Part shown: positions 26,039 to 37,916 of the stretch, piece after piece
How positions within the stretch are numbered: the stretch's first letter is position 1
Layout of the letters: each line of letters opens with the position of its first letter
Source of the DNA: Oasisia sp. SBJ-2009
Lineage: Eukaryota > Annelida > Polychaeta > Sabellida > Siboglinidae
DNA length: 64,000 bases
NCBI GenBank assembly: GCA_964017155.1
Contig: OZ024857.1
Span: forward strand, 15,925,415 to 15,989,414
Reading direction: 5' to 3'
Notes under the pieces: generated by a model
Seen by the model: the letters and a program-made list of their open reading frames with translations, nothing else
Told to the model about the DNA's origin: nothing
The model's database searches: none
Program-made: the position numbers and the translations under genes

Positions 26039-28022
26039 ATGGCATGTTTACTGCTTGCTATCTCTATGGAAGAGTTAGCTAATTCCAATTCTGTCAAACT
26101 GTTTACACTCCAGTCAGTTGAAACATTATGGGTTCGTAATAGGTTAAGTAGGCCAGCTTAAGTAGACCTTGAATAGTCAGAGACCAGCACTCAGCAAATC
26201 ACGCTAGGCCTTGGTATTTATCGGACCCTCTACATACTCAAGTCACACTTCCAGCGCCATGTTACAGGGCACCTCCCAAGTTTACTCCTCACACCCAATT
26301 ACTTACATTTTATTTATTTGACATGAAAACCATCAATGAGATATTTAAAAAACAATACTGATATCTTACAGATACACACAAATACAAAGATGTCCTTTTG
26401 ATCAGCCAAACACAACTTTGTGTACTGTGTTTTCATCTGGTTTCTCTGCTCTCAGTGGTAAACTGTTAACATTTTATAAAATTAAAGAGTAGAACCAAAC
26501 TTGGCATTGTTTCATTCAGATAGCAATATTACTTTTATGACCATAATCTGTAAGTTAGCAAACAATTTACGTGTTTTATCATTTGATCGCTATTTCATGA
26601 ATTACAACTTCAACATGTTTTATTAGCTTTTGTTTACAATACAGATAAAATCAACAATTACCACTGAAACTTTTGTTTTATCCTGATTCATTCTTACACT
26701 GTACATTACAGGTGTGATCAAAGATTACAACTTTGTTACGATTTACGAGCTCTTGTTAACATCACAAGTATTAAGACCACCAGTGAGAAGTTGTAAAATC
26801 TAAGAGTACCTCCAGGGTAATACAGTGAATTAATTAGTTAGTCCATTTTATTTATAAATATTAATTAGTAATTTTATTAAACACATGTCTGTAGTATACA
26901 CACTGTTCATCATCCAACTATTGGGATATCGTATAATCCTAATAAGCATATTAATCCAAAAAGATCAAAACCCAAAGAAACACTTTCGGCAGGAGATCAG
27001 GAGTAATGGTTAATGCTATGATTACTCAAGGATAATTGTTAAATTGACTAAAAAGTATTGTCAACTTCATTGAAGATGACTGCAAACTTGGTCAACTTGC
27101 ACTGTCAACTTAGGTGAAAGTATTTGTCAACATGGGTGTTTTCTTTTCAGAAGCATTACAGTTTCAACTAACTGTACCCTAAAGTTATTGTTGTTGTTAT
27201 ATTAGAAATGTATTGTGCATGTGAAATGTCACTAATACAATTGAACTTAAAGACAAACTTCAGAATTTGTGAAAACACCTACCTATGTATATACTGTACA
27301 TAGTTATGCACGCACCATAATGACATAATTAATGACATAACAATGACATAATTAATATTAACCAAGTAAATGTACAGGGCCCTACAAATGTTCGACGGTC
27401 ACAATACAACAATAACACTTGTGGTGATGTCACACCTACGGTGATGTAACTGCATTCCACATTAGCTAATGTCCACTTCAAAGGACTGGTCAAAGGTCCA
27501 GTGTGGTCAAACCCCAAGGCAGCTCAGCAAGCATGGCACTCATCCTGGAGTGTCACTGCTGACTGTACACATTAACTTTCACATACCTATGGCCAGTTTG
27601 ATGAAATCAGACCTGACTATCCGTTGTCATTCTGCAGTGAGAGTCGGGCAAGTTGCTTGTGCAGTATATGGCTAAATACAGTCTCTTTGAATTTCACTTA
27701 AATAAAATAAAAAGTGGATCAGAAAGGATTCTGTAAGTTATCATTGTCTTTGTTATTATTAATATTGGCTTGCTTATTAATTACTGAATTACTGGCACAC
27801 ATTACATATTTTTTTACTATCAATATAATTATGTTGTCTGTATGACAGTAAAAAAAACAATATAATTTGACGGTAATTAATTCAAATAATAAATTATTTC
27901 GCTACTGCAATAACTAGCAGCACCAATGCACCTAGGGGGTAGTAATTAATTTTTTCGGTGGTGGGATAAATATGCATGCAGCATTTGCCAGTTAACAACA
28001 AAACTTCCGTGTTCTGTTTCAG
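26039..28022 (+). other. intron end and 3' splice site before gene 1
   Basis: Unassigned AT-rich DNA ending in the pyrimidine-rich acceptor CTGTTTCAG (28014-28022). A 68-codon frame at 27469-27675 does not resemble any family and has no good donor. Confidence 0.6.
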
Positions 28023-30218
28023 GCTGATACGAACGACTCGAAGATCGAGGAAGAAGAACCAATGATGCAGAAGTCAGAGACGAACGAGCGAGAGCTCGGC
28101 ACGAGGGATGCGATCGAGATCAACCGCAAGATCTACTCGCAGGACGAGTTCGACCGGGTGTGTCACTACGACAAGCCGCCGAAGGTGTTCAACGTGAAGG
28201 ACGAGGTGAAGTCGATGTGCGAGTGCAGCGCCGACTGCTGGAAGCGTACGTTGCTCAGTCGCCTGCCGGTCATCTCCATCATGGCCAACTACAAGTGGAA
28301 GCAGTGGCTGTTGTCTGACATCATCGCCGGGATCAGCGTCGGAGTCATCCACATCCCCCAGGGGATGGGGTTCTCCATCCTCGCGTCACTCCCCGCCGTC
28401 TACGGCCTCTACTCGTCCATCTTCCCCGTGCTCTTCTACTTCCTGTTTGGCACGTCGCGCCACATCTCCTTCGGCACGATGGCTGTCATCAGTCTCCTCA
28501 TCGCTAATGTCGTCGATCGCGAAGTCATCCGCTACTCATCAGGGTTGGGCGTCAGCAACACAACAATGAAAATCGTAGGACTGGACACCACCGAGAGCCC
28601 TGGGATGGACGCGGGAGGACTAGAGGCACACAACCTTGAGATGTTCAAGGTCGGCGTGGCGTGTGCCGTCTCGCTGATCGCCGGAATCATTCAGATACTC
28701 ATGGGTTTCCTCAACCTTGGTATCGTGTCGTCATTCATGTCGATGTCGTTCGTCGGCGGCTTCATGACGGGTGCCGCATTCCACATCGCAACCAGTCAAG
28801 TTCCATCGCTATTCGGCGTGAAACTCATCAAGATCAGCGGCACTGGCAAGATCCCCCTCACCCTCATCGAACTGCTCAAGAACATCACGAGCGTAAACAT
28901 TGCCGAGGTACTTCTCGCAGTCCTCTGCATCACCATCCTGATCGTCATGAAGGAGATCATCAATGTCCGCTACGCCAAGTACCTGAAGGCGCCGATCCCC
29001 GCCGAGCTAATCGTCGTCACGATCGGCATTGTCCTGTCCTACTTCGCCGATCTGAACAAGAACTTTGACATCAAGATCATCGGTCACATCCCGCCTGGCA
29101 TCCCTGCACCCGCCGTCCCGCTCCTTGACAACGCACACACCTACATCCCGGACGCCATCGTCATCGCCATCCTCAGCTTCGCGATCTCCATCTCGATGGC
29201 GAAGATGTTTGCGAAGAAGCACAACTATCCGATCGACTCGAACCAGGAGTTTATCGCCTACGGGGCGAGTCATGTGATCTGCTCGTTCTTCCACTGTTTC
29301 GCCGGTGCACAGGCCCCGCCTCGAAGTCTGGTGCACGACGCGACTGGTGGAAAGACACAGCTCGGCAGCGTCGTTTCGTGTGGCCTCGTCTTCCTCGCAT
29401 GCACCGTCCTGACACCACTATTTGAACTGCTCCCCAAGTGCGTGCTGGCCTCCGTGATCATCATTGCCCTAGTGCCTCTCTTCAAGTCATTTGTTGACCT
29501 CAAGGTGTACTGGTACATCAGTCGCTACGATTTCACAGTGTGGCTCGCCACGTGGGCAACCGTCGTCTTCATCGACGTCACTAGTGGCCTCATCATGGGC
29601 ATTGGCATCAGCATGTTGACCGTGATCATCCAGAGCCGGATTGCACGCGGATTCCTCCTCGGAACGATGTCTGACGATAAGATCGGACGTGAATCTGGCA
29701 TCTACCACCGGTGCGACGTCTACAAGTCGATGACGTCGCTCCCCGGCATTCGTATGTTTCACTTCCCGACGTTCCTGTACTTCGCAAACATCGAAAACTT
29801 CAAGCAGCAGTTGTTCGAGGCGACAGTTAACCCGGCGAAATTAAGCACAGTTCTCGTTGTCGACAACAACCAGAATGGTGACATTGCCAACCCCGAGATG
29901 CAGAAGGAAGCTGAGACCGAAGTCGACGTTGAGAAGATGCCAGATGACGAGATCACCTGCATCATCCTCGACTGCTCGACGATCACGTACGTCGACATCA
30001 TGGGGCTGTATTTGCTGCGGCAGCTGAAGATTGACTATGAGAGAGTCGGCGTGAACTTTGTGCTGGCCTGCTGCCCCACGATGCTCATCAACAAACTGAA
30101 GCGGTGTGGGCTGATTGCAGACAAGGACACTATCATTGACTTCTACCCCACCATCCACGACGCAGTGAAGGCTGCCCAGCTTGGCCCAACTACCACCATT
30201 GAATGCATCAAGAGCTGA
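28023..30218 (+). CDS. SLC26-family anion transporter, gene 1, main exon
   Basis: Single exon with 13 codons (ADTNDSKIEEEEP) between the acceptor and the first ATG (28062), then 718 codons to TGA. The product should be a plasma-membrane anion exchanger or channel of the SLC26A5/A6-like branch. Counting from the 28062 Met: cytosolic N-terminus with a Cys-rich motif (CECSADC, about 53-59); IPQGMGF near 98-104; the SLC26 signature PAVYGLYSS...FGTSRHIS from about 112; an NTT glycosylation sequon in the following loop; hydrophobic spans to about 530; and a STAS domain from about 545 to 700 with an unusually short insert of about 40 residues. QAPPRSLV (about 416) replaces the usual Ser-Arg anion-site motif. 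Third codon positions are very GC-rich, more so than in genes 2 and 3. The 28062 ATG could be used if exon 1 is non-coding. The substrate cannot be read from sequence. Confidence 0.95.
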   Translation, partial: ADTNDSKIEEEEPMMQKSETNERELGTRDAIEINRKIYSQDEFDRVCHYDKPPKVFNVKDEVKSMCECSADCWKRTLLSRLPVISIMANYKWKQWLLSDIIAGISVGVIHIPQGMGFSILASLPAVYGLYSSIFPVLFYFLFGTSRHISFGTMAVISLLIANVVDREVIRYSSGLGVSNTTMKIVGLDTTESPGMDAGGLEAHNLEMFKVGVACAVSLIAGIIQILMGFLNLGIVSSFMSMSFVGGFMTGAAFHIATSQVPSLFGVKLIKISGTGKIPLTLIELLKNITSVNIAEVLLAVLCITILIVMKEIINVRYAKYLKAPIPAELIVVTIGIVLSYFADLNKNFDIKIIGHIPPGIPAPAVPLLDNAHTYIPDAIVIAILSFAISISMAKMFAKKHNYPIDSNQEFIAYGASHVICSFFHCFAGAQAPPRSLVHDATGGKTQLGSVVSCGLVFLACTVLTPLFELLPKCVLASVIIIALVPLFKSFVDLKVYWYISRYDFTVWLATWATVVFIDVTSGLIMGIGISMLTVIIQSRIARGFLLGTMSDDKIGRESGIYHRCDVYKSMTSLPGIRMFHFPTFLYFANIENFKQQLFEATVNPAKLSTVLVVDNNQNGDIANPEMQKEAETEVDVEKMPDDEITCIILDCSTITYVDIMGLYLLRQLKIDYERVGVNFVLACCPTMLINKLKRCGLIADKDTIIDFYPTIHDAVKAAQLGPTTTIECIKS

Positions 30219-31416
30219 ACACAAGCGCTGTGAGAGTGAAGTAGAGTGTTCTGTTCCACTGAATGTATCAAAACTCTGAGAGAACAGTTAAACACACAGA
30301 CTGACTTGTAATGTTGACTGTTCTTTGAAAGAATGCTACTTCATAGACTGGGAACACAGACAACCATAGAGAGATACAGTTGGCTGGGTAAAAACAAAAT
30401 GAACATTTGGCTGATGCTGAATGAACATTCTGGCCAAAAAGAGGTAGAACGAACATTGCGAAAATCAGAATAACTTGGCTGAAAGCCAAATGAACTTGGT
30501 TGTACAGAGAGAAATAAACAGTTGGCTAGAGTGTGGCTGAATGTGCAACAGAATGGTAGAACAATAACAATGCTGGAAAGTTGCAGAATGAAAGAACACC
30601 CGGCCAGAAAGTGGTCAAATAAACACTGAACTGAAGTAAGATAGAGTGACCACTTGGCAGCAAGGACAAATGACCTCTTGGCCTAAAAGAGGCAGACTGA
30701 ACACTTCAATTTTGTCCTAGTGAACATTGCCTAGGTAAGAACGTACAACATCAGGCTCAATGGTCACCCTGAGTTATGGCTAAGTATGTCCAACCCAAAA
30801 TATGACTACCCGGTACATCGGTTTGACAGTCTACTCCTGGTGTTATCTTACGCAATTGTGTATTATGCCGACTGAAAGCAAATATTCTATAAATCAACAA
30901 ATCTGTGTACATATGTAATTTCCCAACATTTCTTGAATAATTTTTGTTCATCTTACCAACATGTTATTCATTGGTATATGTGTCAAGAATCAGACGCGAA
31001 GAAGACCGACATTAAAGCAAGTCTTCAAAATACTCCTTGAGTTACCAATCTACGTACAAACTGAAGGATCTAAATGTTGGGATAATGATTGCATGTACTG
31101 GTGTGTCTAAGCTACACCTGCCAAAGAAGTATTGGTGTTACTTATTTGGGATAAACTGTGGTGCTAAACACCATCATGACTTTGTGGCATATGGTGAAAC
31201 TGAGACGTGTCATCAGTCATAGACTTGGTTCGCGTATTCTGGTGCTTATGGTCATAGATCTGTATATTTATACATTGTAAAGAAATACACGTGATACTAA
31301 CAGTAGTGCAGCTTTACTGATATCAGTCTGACAATTAACTTCGCATTAGCTTAGTTATATATTTCTTCGTATAGTTTACATTATATATACAGTATATACT
31401 GTGTGTAATTGTTTGG
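30219..31416 (+). other. 3' UTR and flank of gene 1
   Basis: AATAAA signals at 30513-30518 and 30618-30623 could end the transcript. From about 30390 to 30740 the sequence repeats loose variants of words such as GAACATTTGGCT, TTGGCTGAA and AAAGAGGCAGA, a degenerate repetitive 3' UTR. Confidence 0.5.
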
Positions 31417-31950
31417 TGTAAAAATCATGGGCACATGCAAATGCATGATTACGATAGATGTGTATGAAACAGTGTCAGGAATTTAACCTAACATGAACAC
31501 TTATGCAGAAATTTGGTCTGCATTTGCAGAAAGAATGCTGCTTAAAAAGCAGAATATTTTGTAATCAACTTTTGCAGTATGATATTGTATATAACCCTGT
31601 TGGACTAAAATTTGTAATTTAAATGTAAATTACATTGAAGCAAGCTGCGTTATAATAGGTATGGTACAGAAACATTATTTTTGTTCAGTGTAAAAATCAT
31701 GGGCACATGCAAAAGAACGGTTATGATGGATGTATATGAAACGGTGTGGGGAAAATATGAAATGACAAGACTTATGCAGAAATGTGGCCTATACCTGGGA
31801 CTGTATTTGCAGAAAGAATGTTGCTTAAAAAGCAGGATATTTTGTAAACAACTTTTGCTGTATGATATTGTATATAAATACCCAATTATTGGAATAGAAG
31901 TTGTCAATTAAGTTGAAGCACGCTGCATTATAACTGGTATGGTACAAATG
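31417..31950. repeat. tandem duplication of about 270 bp
   Basis: GTAAAAATCATGGGCACATG begins both units (about 31418 and 31690). TTGCAGAAAGAATG, GCTTAAAAAGCAG and TATGATATTGTATATAA recur in order in both, with substitutions and small indels. This is an old, diverged direct duplication downstream of gene 1, with no coding content. Confidence 0.85.
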
Positions 31951-32986
31951 AACATTAGCCAAGCACTGTCAGCTGCTGAATGTATTGTTGGCTTGTAGTT
32001 TCTGTATCAGAAGAGATATATAGACAGTTCATTTGGACTTTGGTATTGCTACTTTTAGACTAGTATGTACATACTTCAATATTATATTTTCAAACATGTC
32101 TGCTAAAAATAAAACAATAGTGTTATGCATTTATAACTGATGACAGTACGCATTATAAGTTGCAACTTACCAATGAATGTATTGGAATTATGTTTGCAGA
32201 ATTATTTTCCCTCTAAGCCACTGGCATTTCTTTGTTGATCATATGGAAATAAATATAGACCATGTCAATGCCTTAAAAATACAGTCACTAATTCAGGTGA
32301 TGAGTTGTATCATGAAATTAAGAGAAATTAATCAAATTATGATGATGTAACTAAGCATTGGGTTTTTGTAAACAAGATTTATACACATTGTAACAATGTT
32401 GTTCTGCCTTTTGTTCACAAATAAAGTGTACATGGGGGATTGTATGTTCTGTCTGGATTCGTCTTAACTGTTGCTGTCTAAAAGGTCCATTAAGATGTCA
32501 TTGTACATGTAAACAACTCACTGTCACATTCTCTTTCTCTCGGTAGCATTAAATCTGCATTAAACATCCATGCCTTTGTATGTGTTTCCGCTAATGTGGC
32601 GTCCATGGACTAGACATGAGCTGAAGACATAAAGAGTAACTAGATTTGGGGTATTCTACCTTGTAATTATTTTGTTTATGTGTTTTGTGTTTATATTTAT
32701 GTGGCCTGCAAGGTGGCAATTTGTGCGAATAATTGTGAACGACAAAACAGCAAAATGGCCCAATTAATAATCGATAAATCTACAATTTCACACACGCAAC
32801 ACACATATACAAACATGCATGCATGCATGCACACACGCATGCAATTACGCACACACACCTTGTTTGTGACCACTGATCTGAGATACCTACTACATACACT
32901 GGAAACAGAAGACATTCGTAATAGAAGGAAATCTGTGGCAGTCTGCATTGAAAGTTTTGAAATTAAAAAAAAAAATATATAAGTCT

Positions 32987-33030
<44 letters not shown>

Positions 33031-33945
33031 CACGGAGATTTGTGCGATTTTGAAATTGTGACCTGGTAAGGTACCGACCCCTGGATGAATTACGTAAAAA
33101 TCTAAATCTATGAAGTATCCCAATGGACCAGCTAGGACACATGCAGAACGTCTGCTCCATGTTATAATTCCCATCAACACAGGAAACACAAAACCTCTCC
33201 AGGCAAGGAGATAAAAACAACTGTTGCTTGAATCAATAATATAATATATGCTGCTACGCTCCATGTCAACAAATCCAAAATAAAAAATTCAATAAAATCA
33301 TAAATTATATATCCCACATTTTGTGCTATGCCACTGAATTTCTTCAAATATGTATATTTTGCTGTGTTTTTTGGATATTCCGAAGTACTACACACACTGG
33401 TCATCACAGGGGAACATACATTTGTCTTTAATTAAAATTTGGTTAAAAAATTGAAGCCACCAGAGGCCTGACTGAGTTTTGAGATCACCGCCATCTTCGG
33501 TTCGTTTTCACTTTTAGAGTACAGCGTATTTGTATCAATTGTAACCCATACAAGATAATCCACATCAGGGCACATACACTGTACACTACAATCAGATACT
33601 ATGCATTTAAAGTCAGAAAGAAACGTTGTGTAAGTAATTAATATCACCAACATGTCAATGTACAAAGGAAGAGTTGTAAATGTTACATCCTCTTCATCTG
33701 CTTCTTGGGTATATTTCCTTTCACTCCAACCTGTCTTTCCTCTCTGTGCTTCTTTATTCTGCTTTCTCCAGCATGTTGCATCACAGCAACCCAGCTTTGT
33801 TGTCAATCTGTGTTCTCGCAGTTTTTATTTTAAGTCTCATGGCTGACACCTAGCAGTACAATAGTAATGTATCTGCCCCCGTCTATGCGTCAGCGAGGCC
33901 CAATTCAACAAAGTTGTGTATACAGAGCTGTAGAGTCACTCAGTG
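31951..33945. other. intergenic DNA
   Basis: A further AATAAA (32420-32425) followed by a GT-rich stretch could be a distal polyadenylation site for a long gene 1 3' UTR. A (CGCA)n microsatellite sits at 32988-33031. Overlapping minus-strand frames there are repeat artefacts. Confidence 0.45.
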
Positions 33946-34654
33946 CACGGTTGGGTTCAAATACGTCTTTGCATTTGTATTTGAATACAGAAATTTGGTG
34001 TATTTGTATTTGAATTGAAAATCACAAAAAGGCATGTATTTGTATTTGATATTTGGTCTGTATTTGAAAAGTATTTGCAAGTACAAAAATACCAACAAAA
34101 GGTAAAGCATTGCCTGACATAAACTGGCTCAGGAGTCAAAACAGAATTTTTTTCACGTCTGGGCAACAGTGAAAATTGGCCTATGGTGAAGCTGGTCAAA
34201 CAATAGCATCAATTAATGAATGGAAAGCCAGTGAAGCTTATCTATAGCCATAAAGGTAGGTATTCACAGGGAATGTGCTTCAAAGAATCCTGGTGTCACC
34301 TACTGTGTAAACGTCCTGGGCTCAGACAAAGGAACCCAGGTTTCCTCCAGTGCCTGGGAAGAGCTACCCACTAGTTGGTACAGTAGTACAGATAAGAACA
34401 GTCTAGTAAACCTGCCTGCCAATTAGTCTACTGCAGTCAATCAAGCCCAAGAAAAAATTCTACACACATTTGAACTATAACGGAAACACGGGCCAGTATT
34501 TGAATTGTATTTGAATAAAAAATGGCAGTGTATTTGTATTGGAAATTTGTATTTTTTTTTTAACTGAAATATGAAAAAGCAATGTATTTGTATTTGAATT
34601 TGATTTGGCCAAGTTGTATTTTGATTCCAAAATATGTATTTGAACCCAACCCTG
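33946..34654. mobile_element. complete hAT-type MITE
   Basis: The ends are CACGGTTGGGTTCAAATAC and GTATTTGAACCCAACCCTG, inverted copies with one mismatch. They are bounded by an exact 8-bp target duplication, ACTCAGTG, at 33938-33945 and 34655-34662. Length 709 bp. The inside is rich in GTATTTGTATTTGAAT motifs near both ends, and no transposase frame is present. The 8-bp duplication and the CA(G)GG start are typical of hAT elements. Confidence 0.85.
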
Positions 34655-34662
34655 ACTCAGTG

Positions 34663-36298
34663 CAACAAGATTGTACCCAACACCTCGAAAACCAATCCCT
34701 CACCAGACTGTGCACTTCATAATGTGGACTTAGCTAACTGTTATTGCTTTTAATTATGCCTCTGATTTTAAACACTGTAGTGTATGGTGGTGTTTCGTGT
34801 ATGGTACGTTTGGGAAAAAAATTTGATTTTTATACAATTTCTTAGTTCAGCATATTTTCCAATAAAATTTGAACTTTGCATTTGAAAACTTCTGATGTTC
34901 TTCTCTCGTTCCTATAGTCTTTGAGGCCAAACAGATAGGCCTGTGTTCACTCCAAGTATTAAATAAATCACTTTTGTAATAAAATCATTATAAATGTCAC
35001 GTTGAACACTCGTTTTAAAGCTAAGCTATCAACATAAAGTTGAATAATTTATTTTCCTACCTCAGACTCAGTCATACATTTTTTCGATATTCAAACGCAG
35101 ATAAAGTGAACTTATCACAGAAAATATATCGCATTGTTGGCATTTCTTCTGTGATGAACAACGGTGCCTCATTGTGGAATCAGCATAATGGTGATTCCAG
35201 CATAAGATCTAACACAATGACCCAATGTATAAGTTCTGGAGTTAACACAGGATGATTGCAAATCTTTACAAAGGTCGGAAGTTTGACAAATGGAGTTTAG
35301 TATAATCCACCATCTTCCTCACAGCTGTCGTGTCGTGAAGAACAAATGTCTTGCAAATGTCTCACAAATGCACAATTTATGGCTAACAAAATAAGTCTTA
35401 GTGCTGACGACAGTTTAGACAATTTAGTAACAATCGGACTCCGAAGTTCGGTAACATTTTATTTTTGAAGGTCAGCACAAGACAGGTTAGCCATTAAACA
35501 CCCACCTATTAAAGACAGGTTAACCATTAAACACCCACCTATTAAAGACAGGTTAACCATTAAACACCCACCTAGAATCTACCCAGATATTGGGGGCATC
35601 ATCCACCCCCTCATACCGAGCAGAATTTGTCATTAAAATGTAGACCACAAACACACGGATATCCCACACAATACGCTCGCATATTCAAACCACAAGTTTA
35701 GTAGACAGCCTGCATGCTATATACAATGTCAAACGAACCCTACCATTAGTATTAACATTACAACAGCAACTTTAACTGAAAACAATGCTGTGTCATTACA
35801 ACTAATAATACCAACAATTGTATTGAGACTGATCCTACATTTGGAGAAATCATGCGTTAGATGAGAAGTATGAGCACCCATTAGTGTACATTTCTGTCAC
35901 TGGCAGACAAGACTAAAAAAGTAAGACATTTATTTATTTATATGTCATTGGGTCGAGAACCTTAGCTGACATGTTTATGGGAGTCACCGTTTATGGGCCC
36001 ACACTAACAGGCGGCCCACGAACGGGTAGACCACATTCACAAAGATGCTGCTGATCAATACGCTCCATGTTTACCATGTTTACCATGATTACGTGCGTTG
36101 TTATTGTTGCTGGGTTTTTTCTTTTCATGTTCAGATGTCTTTTAATAAAAACATAGGTGGATTGAGAAGACATCAATGTTTTAACAAACTGAACACATCA
36201 GTACAATTAATAACATAATAATTACTGGATTTGTTTATTTTATTTTCACCACACCCCGACACAGCTAAAACATAAGTGAGCAGTGTTTTCTTAATAAT
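34663..36298. other. intergenic DNA with a 33-bp triplet repeat
   Basis: Unassigned apart from three tandem 33-bp copies at 35481-35573 (GACAGGTTAACCATTAAACA plus CACCTATTAAA). Copies are almost identical, so the expansion is recent. Confidence 0.6.
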
Positions 36299-36323
36299 AC
36301 TAGGCTGACCATATGCGAATGAC

Positions 36324-36397
<74 letters not shown>

Positions 36398-36398
36398 C
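36299..36398. repeat. partial MITE end plus AT/AC microsatellite
   Basis: ACTAGGCTGACCATATG at the left matches the end of the palindromic MITE 270 bp downstream. It runs into (AT)n (36328-36366), (AC)n and (AT)n again. Confidence 0.6.
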
Positions 36399-36570
36399 CC
36401 TATGAATACCATGTTCAAAAGGCCTGTGGATGAACATACTAACAAGTCCACATTTTAATTTAAAAAACATGCAAATAAATAAAATAGCAGTAATCGTTGT
36501 CAATTTAAACTCACAACTCAGTCCTTTATAATACTGTAACACCACACGTTCATTAAAACATGTACTACGT

Positions 36571-36714
36571 CACTACACTAGGCTGACCACAACAATGGCA
36601 TATAATCTGCTATATAAATGACATATTATATACATATATATATATAATATTACATTTGTTCTATCATTTATACAGCAGACGATATGTCATTATTGTGGTC
36701 AGCCTAGTGTAGTG
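36571..36714. mobile_element. palindromic MITE of 144 bp
   Basis: CACTACACTAGGCTGACC at the left and GGTCAGCCTAGTGTAGTG at the right are perfect inverted copies. The complementarity continues with mismatches for about 50 bp on each side, leaving a short AT-rich centre. There is no coding capacity and no clear target duplication. Confidence 0.8.
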
Positions 36715-37916
36715 ATATATGTAGATGTTTTAATTTTGCGAAGTGTTACAGTATTTTAAAGAAAAACTTATTTGTGAATTAAATTTTACAATAATTATTG
36801 TTAATATATTTACTTGCATGTTTTTTGCTAAAATAAAAATGTGGCTGCTGTGTTAAGTTTGTCACTTGTGGGTGAGTTCATGCGCAGGCCTTTTTACATC
36901 AGTCATTTAAAGTGATTGAAGAGTTGAATGGTGTTTTCTTTATTTTACAAAAACCCTTTCAAAATAAGTATCTACATTATGAATTTAGCAACTCAGAAAT
37001 TGTTATTTTCATTTTAGTGCTGTTAGTCATCATCAACACATACATAATGCTGTCATGTCAGACAGTGGTTTGTGTGCTGTTATTTTGTTTAGATGTGGTC
37101 CCATAAATAACGTGTCTCGACAGTAAATACCACACATGAAACAACCAATGGTGAATATCATTGATTACATAAGTGTTGTTGTAGTTGTTATTGTTATTTA
37201 CATAACTACTTTACATAATATACGTGACATTTGTTTACAGGACACAGTTCACAGTATGAACTATATGCACCTTTTTAAATGTGCTGCGGTTAAGAAATAC
37301 TTTGTACATATTGTCAAGTTCATCAAACTTTGTTGGTGGTAAAGGTAACATTTTATATCATGCAGTATACAAAACCACAGGACTGTTCAAAATGCTTTAC
37401 AACCAGTAATTGAACACAATCTCAATCTCTCCGGGAAGTATTTAGCCACAAGATGCTGACGTATAATAATAATGGTCATTGTTGTCCAAACTACATTCTG
37501 TTTTCAAATGTCTATGGTAGCATGACAGGACAGGGATCCTTCCATTCTTGACCCAGGGATCTTTCCATTCTTGACCCTTCTACAATTATTGGCAGCAACA
37601 TCCAGATGTAGGCATATCCGTGGATTGTAGCAGAACGTTTTCTTTGTTCACTACTATCAAACAAGTAGCAACTTTTTTTAAAGTGGCACCATATTTAAAT
37701 CAGTTATACTGGTAATATACATAGTCATGGACACATGATCAGTAAAACAATGCTTAGACCAGTTCCATCCAGGAGAGGGCGCTCACCATCAATTTAAACA
37801 ATGGCATGGCCCTGAGTGATGTAGCTCTACACATGTACTAGTTCTGATATCACATAATGCCTGGGAATGGCATCACACATTGCTGGTTGTGATTTAGATG
37901 GGTTCGTTCCATGTGC
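36715..37916. other. intergenic DNA
   Basis: No gene recognised. A small direct repeat, GGGATCTTTCCATTCTTGACCC-like, is duplicated at about 37535-37580. Confidence 0.5.

Noticed and set aside
28074..28352. Minus-strand and out-of-frame plus-strand frames over the three SLC26 exons
   Set aside because: Shadows of GC-rich coding sequence. The SLC26 frame explains the region fully.
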